Of a stretch of 64,000 nt of DNA, positions 1-8,095 are shown piece after piece. How positions within the stretch are numbered: the stretch's first letter is position 1; each line of letters begins with the position of its first letter. Made by a program: the position numbers and the translations under genes. The stretch is from Catellatospora vulcania (lineage in GTDB: Bacteria > Actinomycetota > Actinomycetes > Mycobacteriales > Micromonosporaceae), in the NCBI RefSeq assembly GCF_009720385.1, contig NZ_WARX01000036.1, positions 1 through 64,000 of the forward strand, in the 5' to 3' direction. Below the pieces are notes generated by a model. That model was given only the letters and a program-made list of their open reading frames with translations. It did no database searches and had not been told where the DNA came from.

Positions 1-932
1 CGCACCGGGTCCGCCGGCACGGGCAAGGCCGCGCCCGCCGCCGCCCCGGCCAGCGCGCCTGCGCTCGGGCGCGGCCCCAGCCCCAGCGCCGCCACAGCGA
101 TCAGGCCGATGTCGCCGGCGCGCAGGCCCAGGCGCAGTGCGCCGGTCAGCGACGCCCGGCCCGCCTCCCGGGCAGCCGGGCTGCCCGCGCCGCGCAGCCG
201 GGCCGTGCCGGAAGCGGCGAGCAGGCGGCCCGCCTGGGACGGCGTCCACCCGGCCCGCCCGGCGAACAGCGCGGCCTGCGCGTAATAGCCCGCGGCCAGG
301 TCGTACGCGCCGTCCTCGTCGGCGGCCGCCGCCGCGGTGGCCGACGCGGCGACCGCAGCGTCCAGCCGGGCAGCCCCGCCCAGCGCCGCCGCCTCGGCGG
401 TGTGGTGCGCCAGCTCCGGCAGGGTCGCCGAGCGCGTCCCGCCGAGCGCGCCCAGCCGGGTCAGCACCGCCGCGACGCGCTCGTGCAGTGCAGCCCGGGA
501 ACGTGCGCCGAGCGTGTCGTAGCAGACCTCACGGTCCAGCGCGCGCACGAAGCCGTACACCTGCGGGCCCTGCTCGCGGACCAGCCCGGCCTCGGCCGCG
601 TCGTCGAGCCCGCTCAGCACGTCCAGGCCGGGGCAGGCGCCCTCCAGGATGGCCAGGTCGAACTCGCGCCCGATCACGGCGGCCGCGGTCACCGTCTCGC
701 GCGCATGCGGGGCCAGCGAGCCCAGCGCGGCGCGCACCGGCTCGGCCAGTTCCTCGGGCCAGCGCAGCGGCAGCCGGTACAGCCCGTCCCCGTCGGCGTC
801 GATCTGGTCCGCGATCGCGGCCAGCACTGTCGGGTCCCCGTCGGTACGCCGCAGCAGCTGTTCCACGAGACGGGGCGCGACGGATCGGCCGGTGCGCTCC
901 CGCAGCAGCTCAGCGGCCTCTCGTCGATCCAC
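1..932 (-). CDS. Partial ATPase-domain regulator-like protein (3' end beyond window)
   Basis: About 310 codons run off the left edge. The GTG start at 932 is preceded by AGGGGAGG. The first 130 residues resemble the lid and winged-helix part that follows the P-loop domain in large LuxR/SARP-type AAA regulators, with the family-like stretch AAVIGREFDLAIL near residue 90. An alanine-rich, TPR-like helical region follows. No Walker A or B motif is present: the protein appears to begin after the nucleotide-binding core, so it may be a stand-alone effector/TPR derivative or a truncated gene. It is divergent from the proline-repeat gene across 164 bp. Family placement is inference from motif resemblance; no HTH or DNA-binding domain is visible in the part present. 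Confidence 0.6.
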   Translation of the reverse strand, partial: MDRREAAELLRERTGRSVAPRLVEQLLRRTDGDPTVLAAIADQIDADGDGLYRLPLRWPEELAEPVRAALGSLAPHARETVTAAAVIGREFDLAILEGACPGLDVLSGLDDAAEAGLVREQGPQVYGFVRALDREVCYDTLGARSRAALHERVAAVLTRLGALGGTRSATLPELAHHTAEAAALGGAARLDAAVAASATAAAAADEDGAYDLAAGYYAQAALFAGRAGWTPSQAGRLLAASGTARLRGAGSPAAREAGRASLTGALRLGLRAGDIGLIAVAALGLGPRPSAGALAGAAAGAALPVPADPV

Positions 933-1096
933 GACGCCTCCCCTCTCCGGGTCGGTACGCAGACACCCCCGGTGCAGAAGTTACGTACTCGCCGCGATGT
1001 GCGCAGTCCCCTAGCGGACCTAGCGTGAACTCACCTCGCAACGCCCCCGCACCAACGCCCCCGCCCGAACGTCCTCCCATCGAAAGGGAGCCTCCG

Positions 1097-2254
1097 ATGT
1101 CCCAGTTCCGCGATCTCATCGCCAGGATGGCGGTGGACCCGGAGTTCGCCCGGCACGCACGGGCCAATCCGGACGCCGTCGCCACCCAGTACGGCCTCAC
1201 CGCCGACGAGACGGACCAGCTGCGCGGCCTCGCCGACGCCTCGGCCGGCGCCGGGCCCACCGCCCTCGGCGTACGCCTGTCCAAGTCCGGCATCGGCACC
1301 GGCGGCCTCGGCAGCCTGATCCAGCCCGCCGATCTGACCCCGACCATCCCGGAGCTGCCGGAGCTGCCGGACGCGCCGGACGACCCGACGCCCCCGCCCC
1401 CGCCGCCGCCCCTCGCGCCGGTCGACCTGATCCCGCTCAGCCCCGAGGACCTCGTGCCGGACGCCGAGGAGGAGCCCCCGCCTCCGCCGCCGCTCCCGCT
1501 GCCGGACGCCATCCACCTGCCGCCGGACCTGGAACTCACCCCGCTTGACCCGGACCCCGAGCCCGACCCGATCATCCCGCCGCTTCACCTGCCGCCGGAC
1601 CTCGACCTGTCCCCGGACTTCCCGGAGCTGGAGCCCATCCCGGACCCGCCCGGCCCGTGGATCCCGCCGATCCACCTCCCGCCGGACCTCGACCTGTCCC
1701 CCGACTTCCCGGAGCTCGAGCCCATCCCGGACCCGCCCGGCCCATGGATCCCGCCGATCCACCTCCCGCCGGACCTCGACCTGTCCCCCGACTTCCCGGA
1801 GCTCGAGCCCGCCGAGCCCGCCGAGCCGGCGGAGCCCGCGCCGCCCCCGCCGGCACCCGAGCCCGAGCCCGCCCCCGAGCCCGCGCCCGCGCCTGAGCCG
1901 GCTCCCGACCCCGCTCCTGCACCGCCCGCTCCGGCCCCCGCGCCGGCCGCGGACCCGGTGGCCGCACCCGTCGAGGAGTCCGGCCCGGTCGTGGTCGTCG
2001 TGCAGTCGGGCGACCCCGCGGCGACCCCGCCGGCCGGCGACCCGGCCCAGGCCGGTGCCCCGCAGGCGGGTGCCCCCCTGGCCGGCGACCAGGCCGCCGC
2101 GAGCGAGAGCTCGGACGGCATCGGCACCGAGGAGCTGCTCATCGGCGGAGCCGGCCTGGCCGCGGGTGCGGTCGCGGGCGGTGTCGCCGGCGCGGTGGCG
2201 GGCAAGGTCTTCAAGTCCGACCAGGACGGGACCGAAGGCACCGCGACGGCCTGA
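1097..2254 (+). CDS. Proline-repeat protein with Nif11-leader-like N-terminus and Gly/Ala hydrophobic C-terminus
   Basis: 385 aa; ATG at 1097 follows AAGGGAG. Three regions are visible. Residues 1-50 form an amphipathic helical domain (FRDLIARMAVDPEFARHAR...) that looks like Nif11-type or similar small leader/helper domains. Residues about 85-320 are low-complexity Pro/Asp/Glu, including near-identical 29-residue units built on HLPPDLDLSPDFPELEP. The C-terminal 35 residues hold a Gly/Ala-rich hydrophobic segment (GGAGLAAGAVAGGVAGAVAG) followed by a short polar end, a possible membrane anchor. It is the first gene of a co-directional set with an FHA-M50 protease, a kinase and a pseudokinase, so it may be a substrate or scaffold of that system. 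The function is unknown; the leader resemblance is suggestive only. Confidence 0.8.
   Translation: MSQFRDLIARMAVDPEFARHARANPDAVATQYGLTADETDQLRGLADASAGAGPTALGVRLSKSGIGTGGLGSLIQPADLTPTIPELPELPDAPDDPTPPPPPPPLAPVDLIPLSPEDLVPDAEEEPPPPPPLPLPDAIHLPPDLELTPLDPDPEPDPIIPPLHLPPDLDLSPDFPELEPIPDPPGPWIPPIHLPPDLDLSPDFPELEPIPDPPGPWIPPIHLPPDLDLSPDFPELEPAEPAEPAEPAPPPPAPEPEPAPEPAPAPEPAPDPAPAPPAPAPAPAADPVAAPVEESGPVVVVVQSGDPAATPPAGDPAQAGAPQAGAPLAGDQAAASESSDGIGTEELLIGGAGLAAGAVAGGVAGAVAGKVFKSDQDGTEGTATA
1576..1809 (+). repeat. 87-bp coding tandem repeat (about 2.7 copies)
   Basis: In-frame 87-nt units, each encoding 29 residues from HLPPDLDLSPDFPELEP through PIPDPPGPWIPPI. Two are full-length and nearly identical at the DNA level; the third is cut short and runs into Glu-Pro-Ala repeats. 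Codon-level identity points to recent tandem duplication. Confidence 0.85.
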
Positions 2255-2461
2255 CCGTCCGCACCAGACATGCCGGGCAGCAGGGGTGTGCGCCCCCGTC
2301 GCACCTCTGCCGCCCGGCAGCCGCTCCCGCGGGCTTCCCACTCATCGACGAACCGCCTGAACGGATCACCGTCGTAAAGCAGTCAGCCGAGAGCGTGCAG
2401 CCGTTCGGCCGCCTATGATTCGGCTCGCCGCACGGCTCCATACCCCTTGAAAGGCCGAACG

Positions 2462-4192
2462 ATGTTGTGCCACGCCTGCCATGTGCACCTGCGGCGGGAC
2501 TACCCGTACTGCCTGCACTGCGGCACGCTGCGCAAGGGCGCCGTCGTGGACTCGTACGCGGCGCCGGAGCTGCGGTGGGCCGATGCCGCGGGAGAGCGGG
2601 TGTTCCCGCTGGTCAAGCCCGCCACCACCATCGGCCGGGCCCCCGACAACGACATCATGCTCGACGACGCCAGCGTCTCGCGCCATCACGCCCGGGTCGT
2701 CCGCAACGCCGAAGGCTTCCACCTGGAGGACCTCAACTCGTTCAACGGCACCACGATCGGCCGGCGCACGTTCCACGGCGACTGGGCCCCGCTGCCCGAT
2801 GAGTCCGAATTGCACATCGGTGACATACCGCTGCGATTCGCCCAACCGCGCTCGGCGGCGATCGGCTCCAAGACGATGGTGCGCGGCGTCGAGCACAGCA
2901 TCCTGCTGCCCGCCGGACAGCCCGAGACCGCGCCGACGGCCACCGGCCCGCTCACGGCCCGGCCCCGACGGCGCAGCGGCTGGGCCCTCAAGCAGGTGCC
3001 CGACATGCGCGGCGACCAGCAGTGGGTGCTGCGCAACACCCGCACCGGGCAGTATCTGCAACTCGACGAGCGCGACGTGTACCTGTGGCACCAGCTCGAC
3101 GGCGAGAACACGGTCCGCGACCTGCTCTTCGCGTACGCCCAGCGCTTCGGCGAGCTGGCGCTGCCGCGCATCGAGCGCACGCTGCGCACCTTCGCGGCGC
3201 TGGAGCTGGTGCGCGGAGTGCACGGCCAGCGCGAGGCCGACAAGCCGCCGCTGCTCAAGCGGTTCGGCCAGGCCGTGCTGAAGACGCTGCTGCGCATGGA
3301 GCTGTCGGTCAAGGGCCTGGACGGGGTCTTCACGAAGATGTACCGGGCGTTCGGCTGGCGCTTCTTCACCCGTACCGGCGTGTTCGGGCTCTGGTTCTGC
3401 ATCGTCGGCGGCATCTACGCGATGACCGTGGCCAGCGGAAGCCAGAACCTGTTCGACATCAACGGCGCCGGCATCTGGGGCGCGATCGCCATCGCCGCGG
3501 GCTACCTGTTCGCGCTGATCGTGCACGAGTCGGCGCACGCGCTGGCCGTGAAGTCCTATGGCCGCACCGTCACGCGCGGCGGGTTCATGCTGATGATGGG
3601 CATGCCGTTCGCGTTCGTGGACACCTCGGACATGTGGTTCGGCAGCCGCTGGTCGCGCATCGTGGTGACGCTGTCCGGGCCGCTGTCCACCGCGGCCATC
3701 GCCGGGATGCTCGCCGCGGTCGCCGCCTGGGTGCCCGCGCCGCAGGTGTCCGGCATCGCCTACCAGCTGGCCTTCGGCCTCTACCTGAACACGCTGTACA
3801 ACCTGAACCCGCTGATGCCGCTGGACGGTTACCAGGCGCTCGCGGACGGGCTGCGGCTGCCGCGCCTGCGCGAGGAGGCGTCGGCGTACTTCACCAAGGG
3901 CATCTGGTCCGACATCAAGGCGGGCCGCAAGCCCGGCATCAAGCAGATAGGCATGGCGGCGTACGGCTTCACCGCCGTCGTCGGCACCGGCCTGTTCGTG
4001 CTGCTGGGCTTCCTCGCCTGGCGCGACCGGCTCGGCGGGCTCGTCGAGGAGTACCTGCCGCCCGGTATCGACGTCCTGGTCATCGTGCTGGGCATCGGCC
4101 TGATCATGTTCCCGATCTGGTACCGGCTGTTCCGGAAGCTGACCGGCTTCATCAAGTCCCGTAAGGCCGCAACGGCGGAGGTGGCGGCATGA
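2462..4192 (+). CDS. FHA domain, PqqD-like domain and M50 (site-2-type) membrane metalloprotease
   Basis: 576 aa. ATG 2462 is chosen over the TTG at 2447 because GAAAGG lies 7 nt upstream of it. Order of parts: a zinc-ribbon-like N-terminus (CHACHVHL...CLHC); an FHA domain at about residues 38-105 with GRAPDND, SRHHA and NSFNGT signatures; a winged-helix PqqD/RRE-like region at about 180-260 (LDERDVYLWHQLDG, TVRDLL); then several membrane segments with HESAH at 355-359 and NPLMPLDG with Asp455, the two halves of an M50 zinc site. FHA domains read phosphothreonine, so the adjacent kinase could control protease targeting (inference). It resembles the peptide zinc metalloprotease class but has an added FHA module. 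It overlaps the kinase start by ATGA. Confidence 0.88.
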   Translation: MLCHACHVHLRRDYPYCLHCGTLRKGAVVDSYAAPELRWADAAGERVFPLVKPATTIGRAPDNDIMLDDASVSRHHARVVRNAEGFHLEDLNSFNGTTIGRRTFHGDWAPLPDESELHIGDIPLRFAQPRSAAIGSKTMVRGVEHSILLPAGQPETAPTATGPLTARPRRRSGWALKQVPDMRGDQQWVLRNTRTGQYLQLDERDVYLWHQLDGENTVRDLLFAYAQRFGELALPRIERTLRTFAALELVRGVHGQREADKPPLLKRFGQAVLKTLLRMELSVKGLDGVFTKMYRAFGWRFFTRTGVFGLWFCIVGGIYAMTVASGSQNLFDINGAGIWGAIAIAAGYLFALIVHESAHALAVKSYGRTVTRGGFMLMMGMPFAFVDTSDMWFGSRWSRIVVTLSGPLSTAAIAGMLAAVAAWVPAPQVSGIAYQLAFGLYLNTLYNLNPLMPLDGYQALADGLRLPRLREEASAYFTKGIWSDIKAGRKPGIKQIGMAAYGFTAVVGTGLFVLLGFLAWRDRLGGLVEEYLPPGIDVLVIVLGIGLIMFPIWYRLFRKLTGFIKSRKAATAEVAA

Positions 4193-5781
4193 GCCAGATC
4201 ATGTGGACCGTTCCCGGATACGTTGAGATCCGCGAGCTGGGGCGCGGCGCGTCCGGGCTGGTGGTGCTCGCCGAGCACGAGGCGACGCAGGTCAAGGTCG
4301 CCATCAAGTACCTGGCCGAGCACCTGCGCGACGACGAGAGCTTCATCCGCGCCTTCCGGGCCGAGGCCCGGGTCATGTCCGAGGTCGAGTCACCGCAGGT
4401 CGCGCGGCTGTACGAGTACATCGAGGCGCCCGGCGGCGCGGCGATCGTGATGGAGCTGGTCGACGGCGTCGCGCTGCGCGCGATCCTGCGCGAGCAGGGT
4501 CCCACCGAGCCCGAAGCCGCCCTGGTGGTGCTGAAGGGCTCGCTGCTCGGCCTGGCCGCCGCGCACGATCGTGGCGTCGTGCACCGCGACTACAAGCCCG
4601 AGAACGTGCTCGTCAACGGCGAGGGCCAGAGCAAGCTGGCCGACTTCGGCATCTCGGCGCGCAGCGGCCGGCAGGGCCCGCTCGCGGGTACGCCCTCGTA
4701 CATGGCCCCCGAGCAGTGGGCCGGCGCCCCCGCCAGCCCGTCGACCGACATCTACGCGGCGACCGCCACCTTCTTCGAGTGCCTGGCCGGGCAGCCGCCG
4801 TTCCGCGCCCCCGGCGACCTCCAGGGCCTGCGCCGCCAGCACGAGCAGGCGAATGTCCCGGTGGAGATGGTCCCCGAGGCCGTACGCGGCCTGGTGCGCC
4901 GCGGCCTGGCCAAGGACGCCAAGCAGCGCCCCAAGGACGCCGCGACGTTCCTGCGCGAGCTGGAGGCCGTCGCCGGAGCCGGTTACGGGCCGGAGTGGGA
5001 GGAGGAGGGCCGCAGCAAGCTGGCCCGCCGCGCGCTGCTCCTGGCGCTGCTTTTCCCGCTGGCCGCGGTGCAGGCCAACGCGACGGCCATCGGCACCACC
5101 ATCCTCGGCATGTCCCGCAAGGCGTTCACCCTGGCCGCCAGTGTCACCGCGGTGGTGCTGCTCCTGGGCGGCGCCGGTGCCGCGGCCCTGTGGCCGACCA
5201 GCGACACCCCGACGCCGCTGCCCAGCGCGAGCGCGGGCGAGTCGCCGCTGCCGAGCGAGTCGCCGTCGCCCTCCCCGTCGCCGAGCCCGTCGCCGTCGGA
5301 GAGCCCGTCGCCGTCGCCCTCCCCGTCGGAGGAGCCGGAGCCGAGCCCGAGCCCGAAGCCGTCCCCGTCGACCTCGCCGGCGACACCCGTCGCCCCGGTC
5401 GTCGCCTTCCTACGCCCGAGCACGTGCTGGGTGGTCAAGGGGATCTGCAACGGCACCGCGTCGGAGAACGCAAGCAAGGACTCCCGCACCACGGTCATCG
5501 TCAACACCGAAAACGCCGGCCGGTACCGCTACACGCTGCGGTTCACGGCGATCGACTACAACATGCAGCCGATCGGCACCATCCCGCAGAAGACCTTCCT
5601 GGTCACCGGCATCACGGACGGGACCAGCAAGACGGTCTCCACCACCGTCGACATGACCGGCCTGCTCTACTGCAACACCCAGATCCGGGTGACGATCGAG
5701 ACCACACGGGGCGGCCCGGCCATTCCCACGAAGGTCTACTCTGCACCCATCATTGAGAACGCTGACTGCATCATCGGCTGA
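4189..5781 (+). CDS. Transmembrane Ser/Thr protein kinase with extracytoplasmic domain
   Basis: 530 aa, starting inside the stop of the protease gene (ATGA), so translational coupling is likely. The kinase domain spans about residues 8-265, with the ATP-binding Lys in VAIKYL (K40), the catalytic loop HRDYKPEN (H132, D134), DFG at 152-154 and MAPEQ in the activation segment, so it looks active. Two hydrophobic stretches follow (about 280-300 and 308-336). A Ser/Pro-rich stalk of (SP)n repeats runs from about 345 to 395. The final 130 residues form a predicted outside domain with a few Cys (TCWVVKGICNG) and beta-rich sequence. The architecture is that of actinobacterial PknB-class receptors, but the outer domain is not PASTA. 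Likely partners are the FHA protein upstream and the pseudokinase downstream. Confidence 0.92.
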   Translation: MSQIMWTVPGYVEIRELGRGASGLVVLAEHEATQVKVAIKYLAEHLRDDESFIRAFRAEARVMSEVESPQVARLYEYIEAPGGAAIVMELVDGVALRAILREQGPTEPEAALVVLKGSLLGLAAAHDRGVVHRDYKPENVLVNGEGQSKLADFGISARSGRQGPLAGTPSYMAPEQWAGAPASPSTDIYAATATFFECLAGQPPFRAPGDLQGLRRQHEQANVPVEMVPEAVRGLVRRGLAKDAKQRPKDAATFLRELEAVAGAGYGPEWEEEGRSKLARRALLLALLFPLAAVQANATAIGTTILGMSRKAFTLAASVTAVVLLLGGAGAAALWPTSDTPTPLPSASAGESPLPSESPSPSPSPSPSPSESPSPSPSPSEEPEPSPSPKPSPSTSPATPVAPVVAFLRPSTCWVVKGICNGTASENASKDSRTTVIVNTENAGRYRYTLRFTAIDYNMQPIGTIPQKTFLVTGITDGTSKTVSTTVDMTGLLYCNTQIRVTIETTRGGPAIPTKVYSAPIIENADCIIG

Positions 5782-5796
5782 GAAGGACGCGCTGCG

Positions 5797-7407
5797 GTGA
5801 CCGACACCATCGGTGGCAAGTACACCCTGCTGGACGCAGGGCGGGCCGGACGGCTCGGCACGTGGCACACGGTGTCCACTGCGGAGGGCAAACAGCGCGG
5901 CGCGCTGCGCCTGGAGGACCGGGGCCTGACCGACCCGGCCGCGGCGCGGCGGCTCGCCGACGCGATCGGCGGACAGGCCGCACTGCGCGTGCCCGGCCTG
6001 CTCAACGTCATCGACCAGGTGACGGAGGGCCGGCACAGTTGGCTGATCACCAACGCCGCACCGTCGCCGACGGTGGCACAGGCCCTCGCGGCCGGGGTGA
6101 CCCTGCCGCCGTCCGTCGCCGCGCTGATCGCCACCGACACCGCGCAGACCCTGCTCCGGCTGCACCAGGCACAACTGGCGCACGGGGAGCTGAACGCGCA
6201 CGGCGTGGTGGTCAGCGCCGGGGGCGCGGCCCTGCTCTCCGAGGCCGGTTACGGGCACGCCGTGCTAGGCACGACCCCCGGCCCCGGCCATGACGCGGCC
6301 GGCTGGTCCCGGCTGCTGGCCCAGCTCGCCGACGCCTGCCACGACGCCGCCACCCAGCAGCTGCTGCGCCAGGCCGGGCAGCAGGCCGAGGCGGTCGGCG
6401 GCAGCGCGGGCCTGACCGCCGCGTTGAGCACGCTCAGCGCCGCCGCGCAGCAGATCCCCGGCTTCGGCGACCGTGCCGCCCTGAAGGCACTCGCCGCGCA
6501 GATGCACCCGCTGTCCAGCGCGCCCGTCTCCGCACCGCCGGTGTCCGCGCCCCCGGTGTCCGCACCGCCGTCCTCTGTACCGACCTACGCCGCACCGACC
6601 TACGCCGCACCGCCGGTCTCGGCACCGCCGGTGTCCGGGCCGCCTGCGGCCTCGCCGCCGCGTGGCGTGCCGGCCGCGGAGGAGACCATCCAGCTGGCCG
6701 GCGGCTCGCACTCCGCGCCGCCGCCGGTGCCGCCGCAGACGCCGCGCACCGCGCCGCCGACCGCGGTGATGCCGGTCGTGCCGCCGGACGGGGCGACCCG
6801 CCTCGGCAACCGCGCCGCCGAGGAGCAGCGCCAATCCGGGGCGTACCAGGTGGGCCGGGCCGCCCCGCCGCCCGCGCACCAGCCGCAGCAGGACGTGAAC
6901 CTCCGCTTCGGCCAGGGTGTGCCGCCCGCCCCGCCCGCCTGGCAGATGGCGTCCGCGCACACCGCCCCGCCGCCCCGCCGCAAGAAGTCGGTCGGCAAGC
7001 GCATCGCCGCGTTCTTCAGCGCCCTGACCACGGTCGCACTGCTGGTCATCGCCGGGTACGTCGGCTGGAACTGGTGGCAGGCGCAGAACAACGCGGTCCA
7101 GGTCACCAAGGTCACCGTCACGCCCGTCGTCCCGCCGGTCACCGCTGAATGCAACGTCAACGTGGACATCGTCGGCCTCATCGAGACCGACGGCCAGGCC
7201 GGGATCATCACGTACGAGTGGCTGCGCAACGACGGCGAGACCTCCGGCGCGCTGGAGCAGGCCGTCAAGAAGGGCGAGCGCAGCGTCCAGGTGCACCTGT
7301 TCTGGCGGTTCCAGGGCAAGGGCACCCGGGAGGCCGAAGCCACGCTGCGCATCCTGAAGCCCAGCGTGACCCAGGGCTCGTCGAAGTTCACGTACTCCTG
7401 CAAGTGA
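5797..7407 (+). CDS. Membrane-anchored pseudokinase-like protein
   Basis: 536 aa; GTG start with AGAAGGA upstream, 15 nt after the kinase stop. Residues 1-220 align by eye with a kinase fold, but key residues are replaced: the catalytic loop reads HGELNAHGVVV instead of HRDxKPEN, and the DFG position reads SEAGYG. It should therefore be catalytically dead. A Pro/Ala/Ser linker (repeats of APPVS and TYAAP) follows, then one transmembrane helix near residue 405 (AFFSALTTVALLVIAGYVGW) and a C-terminal outside domain of about 110 residues. The overall design mirrors the kinase upstream, suggesting a regulatory partner. Pseudokinase status is read directly from the motif losses; its role is inference. 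Confidence 0.82.
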   Translation: MTDTIGGKYTLLDAGRAGRLGTWHTVSTAEGKQRGALRLEDRGLTDPAAARRLADAIGGQAALRVPGLLNVIDQVTEGRHSWLITNAAPSPTVAQALAAGVTLPPSVAALIATDTAQTLLRLHQAQLAHGELNAHGVVVSAGGAALLSEAGYGHAVLGTTPGPGHDAAGWSRLLAQLADACHDAATQQLLRQAGQQAEAVGGSAGLTAALSTLSAAAQQIPGFGDRAALKALAAQMHPLSSAPVSAPPVSAPPVSAPPSSVPTYAAPTYAAPPVSAPPVSGPPAASPPRGVPAAEETIQLAGGSHSAPPPVPPQTPRTAPPTAVMPVVPPDGATRLGNRAAEEQRQSGAYQVGRAAPPPAHQPQQDVNLRFGQGVPPAPPAWQMASAHTAPPPRRKKSVGKRIAAFFSALTTVALLVIAGYVGWNWWQAQNNAVQVTKVTVTPVVPPVTAECNVNVDIVGLIETDGQAGIITYEWLRNDGETSGALEQAVKKGERSVQVHLFWRFQGKGTREAEATLRILKPSVTQGSSKFTYSCK

Positions 7408-7419
7408 CGCCCGGACACT

Positions 7420-7449
7420 GAGCCCACCCGCCGTTCAGCGGGTGGGCTC
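7420..7449. terminator. Bidirectional hairpin terminator
   Basis: Perfect 12-bp stem (GAGCCCACCCGC / GCGGGTGGGCTC) with a 6-nt loop, sitting between the convergent pseudokinase gene and the small Cys-containing gene. There is no T tract, as usual for high-GC actinobacteria. Confidence 0.7.
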
Positions 7450-7465
7450 GGTCGTCCCCGAGGCG

Positions 7466-7657
7466 CTAGGCGTCCGGGTCAAGCAGGTCGGCGAGGATGA
7501 GCTGCTCCACGGCGTACGCCCAGTCGGGGCAGCGGCTGCGCCGACAGTGCACGCACATGTCGGTCGCCGGATCGTCCCCGTGGACGGCGACGGCCTCCCA
7601 GTACCGCCTCGCCAGTTCTTCCGGGATCGGCGCGTGGCCGGGCGGAGGGCTGGTCAC
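7466..7657 (-). CDS. Small Cys-containing protein (63 aa)
   Basis: 63 aa; GTG start overlaps the upstream stop as GTGA, so the two small genes form a coupled pair. Contains a compact CVHCRRSRCPDW motif that could bind a metal, flanked by acidic helices (EELARRYWEAVAVHGDD). It resembles short actinobacterial zinc-ribbon-type proteins often found beside XRE/DUF397 genes, though I cannot name a family. No membrane segment. Confidence 0.6.
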   Translation of the reverse strand: MTSPPPGHAPIPEELARRYWEAVAVHGDDPATDMCVHCRRSRCPDWAYAVEQLILADLLDPDA

Positions 7658-7881
7658 ACGGACACCGCCTCGGCGTCGGCCCGGTGCCGAACGAGCCGCG
7701 GCGAATGGGTGCGTATCACCTGCTCACGCTGCATGCGGTGGGTGCATGCACCGCATACCGCACCGACCTTGCCGCCGCACGACATGCACCAGTTCGCCGC
7801 GTATCCGCGCAGCGCCCAGCCCGCCAGCATCGCCAGCACGACGACCGCGCCGAGCACGACGACAGCCACGTAGACTGCCAT
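7654..7881 (-). CDS. Small membrane protein with CxxC pairs (75 aa)
   Basis: 75 aa. One N-terminal transmembrane helix (VAVVVLGAVVVLAMLAGWAL) is followed by CMSC and CGAC motifs spaced like a zinc ribbon, then a basic tail. ATG at 7881 has GGAGGTGGTAC upstream. It is divergent from the XRE regulator with about 215 bp between them, and coupled to the next small gene by GTGA overlap. The family is unknown; the two CxxC pairs suggest a metal-binding cytoplasmic domain tethered to the membrane. Confidence 0.6.
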   Translation of the reverse strand: MAVYVAVVVLGAVVVLAMLAGWALRGYAANWCMSCGGKVGAVCGACTHRMQREQVIRTHSPRLVRHRADAEAVSV

Positions 7882-8033
7882 GTACCACCTCCGATGGAGT
7901 TGTGGAGGAGGCGGGGCGCCGGGGCCAACCAGTCAGCCCCGCCTCCGGCTTTGAACAGCACTCTTCGTCGCCGATCCTCGGACGGCAATGTCGCGATGAG
8001 CCTGTGTCTGTTGTGGACTACACTACTGATCGA

Positions 8034-8048
8034 TTCCTATATTAGGAA
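8034..8048. promoter_or_regulatory. Palindromic operator candidate upstream of XRE gene
   Basis: TTCCTA-TAT-TAGGAA, a perfect 15-bp palindrome in an unusually AT-rich patch (about 8005-8060), 48 bp upstream of the XRE start. Position and symmetry fit autoregulation by the HTH protein. No protein-binding evidence is available. Confidence 0.5.
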
Positions 8049-8095
8049 CCTAAGTTTGGCGATCCGTCTCGCGTGGCCCCAAGGAGAACAACCAC

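Noticed and set aside
2447-2461. TTG start for the FHA-M50 protein
   Set aside because: Lies before the ribosome site; ATG 2462 has GAAAGG at proper distance.
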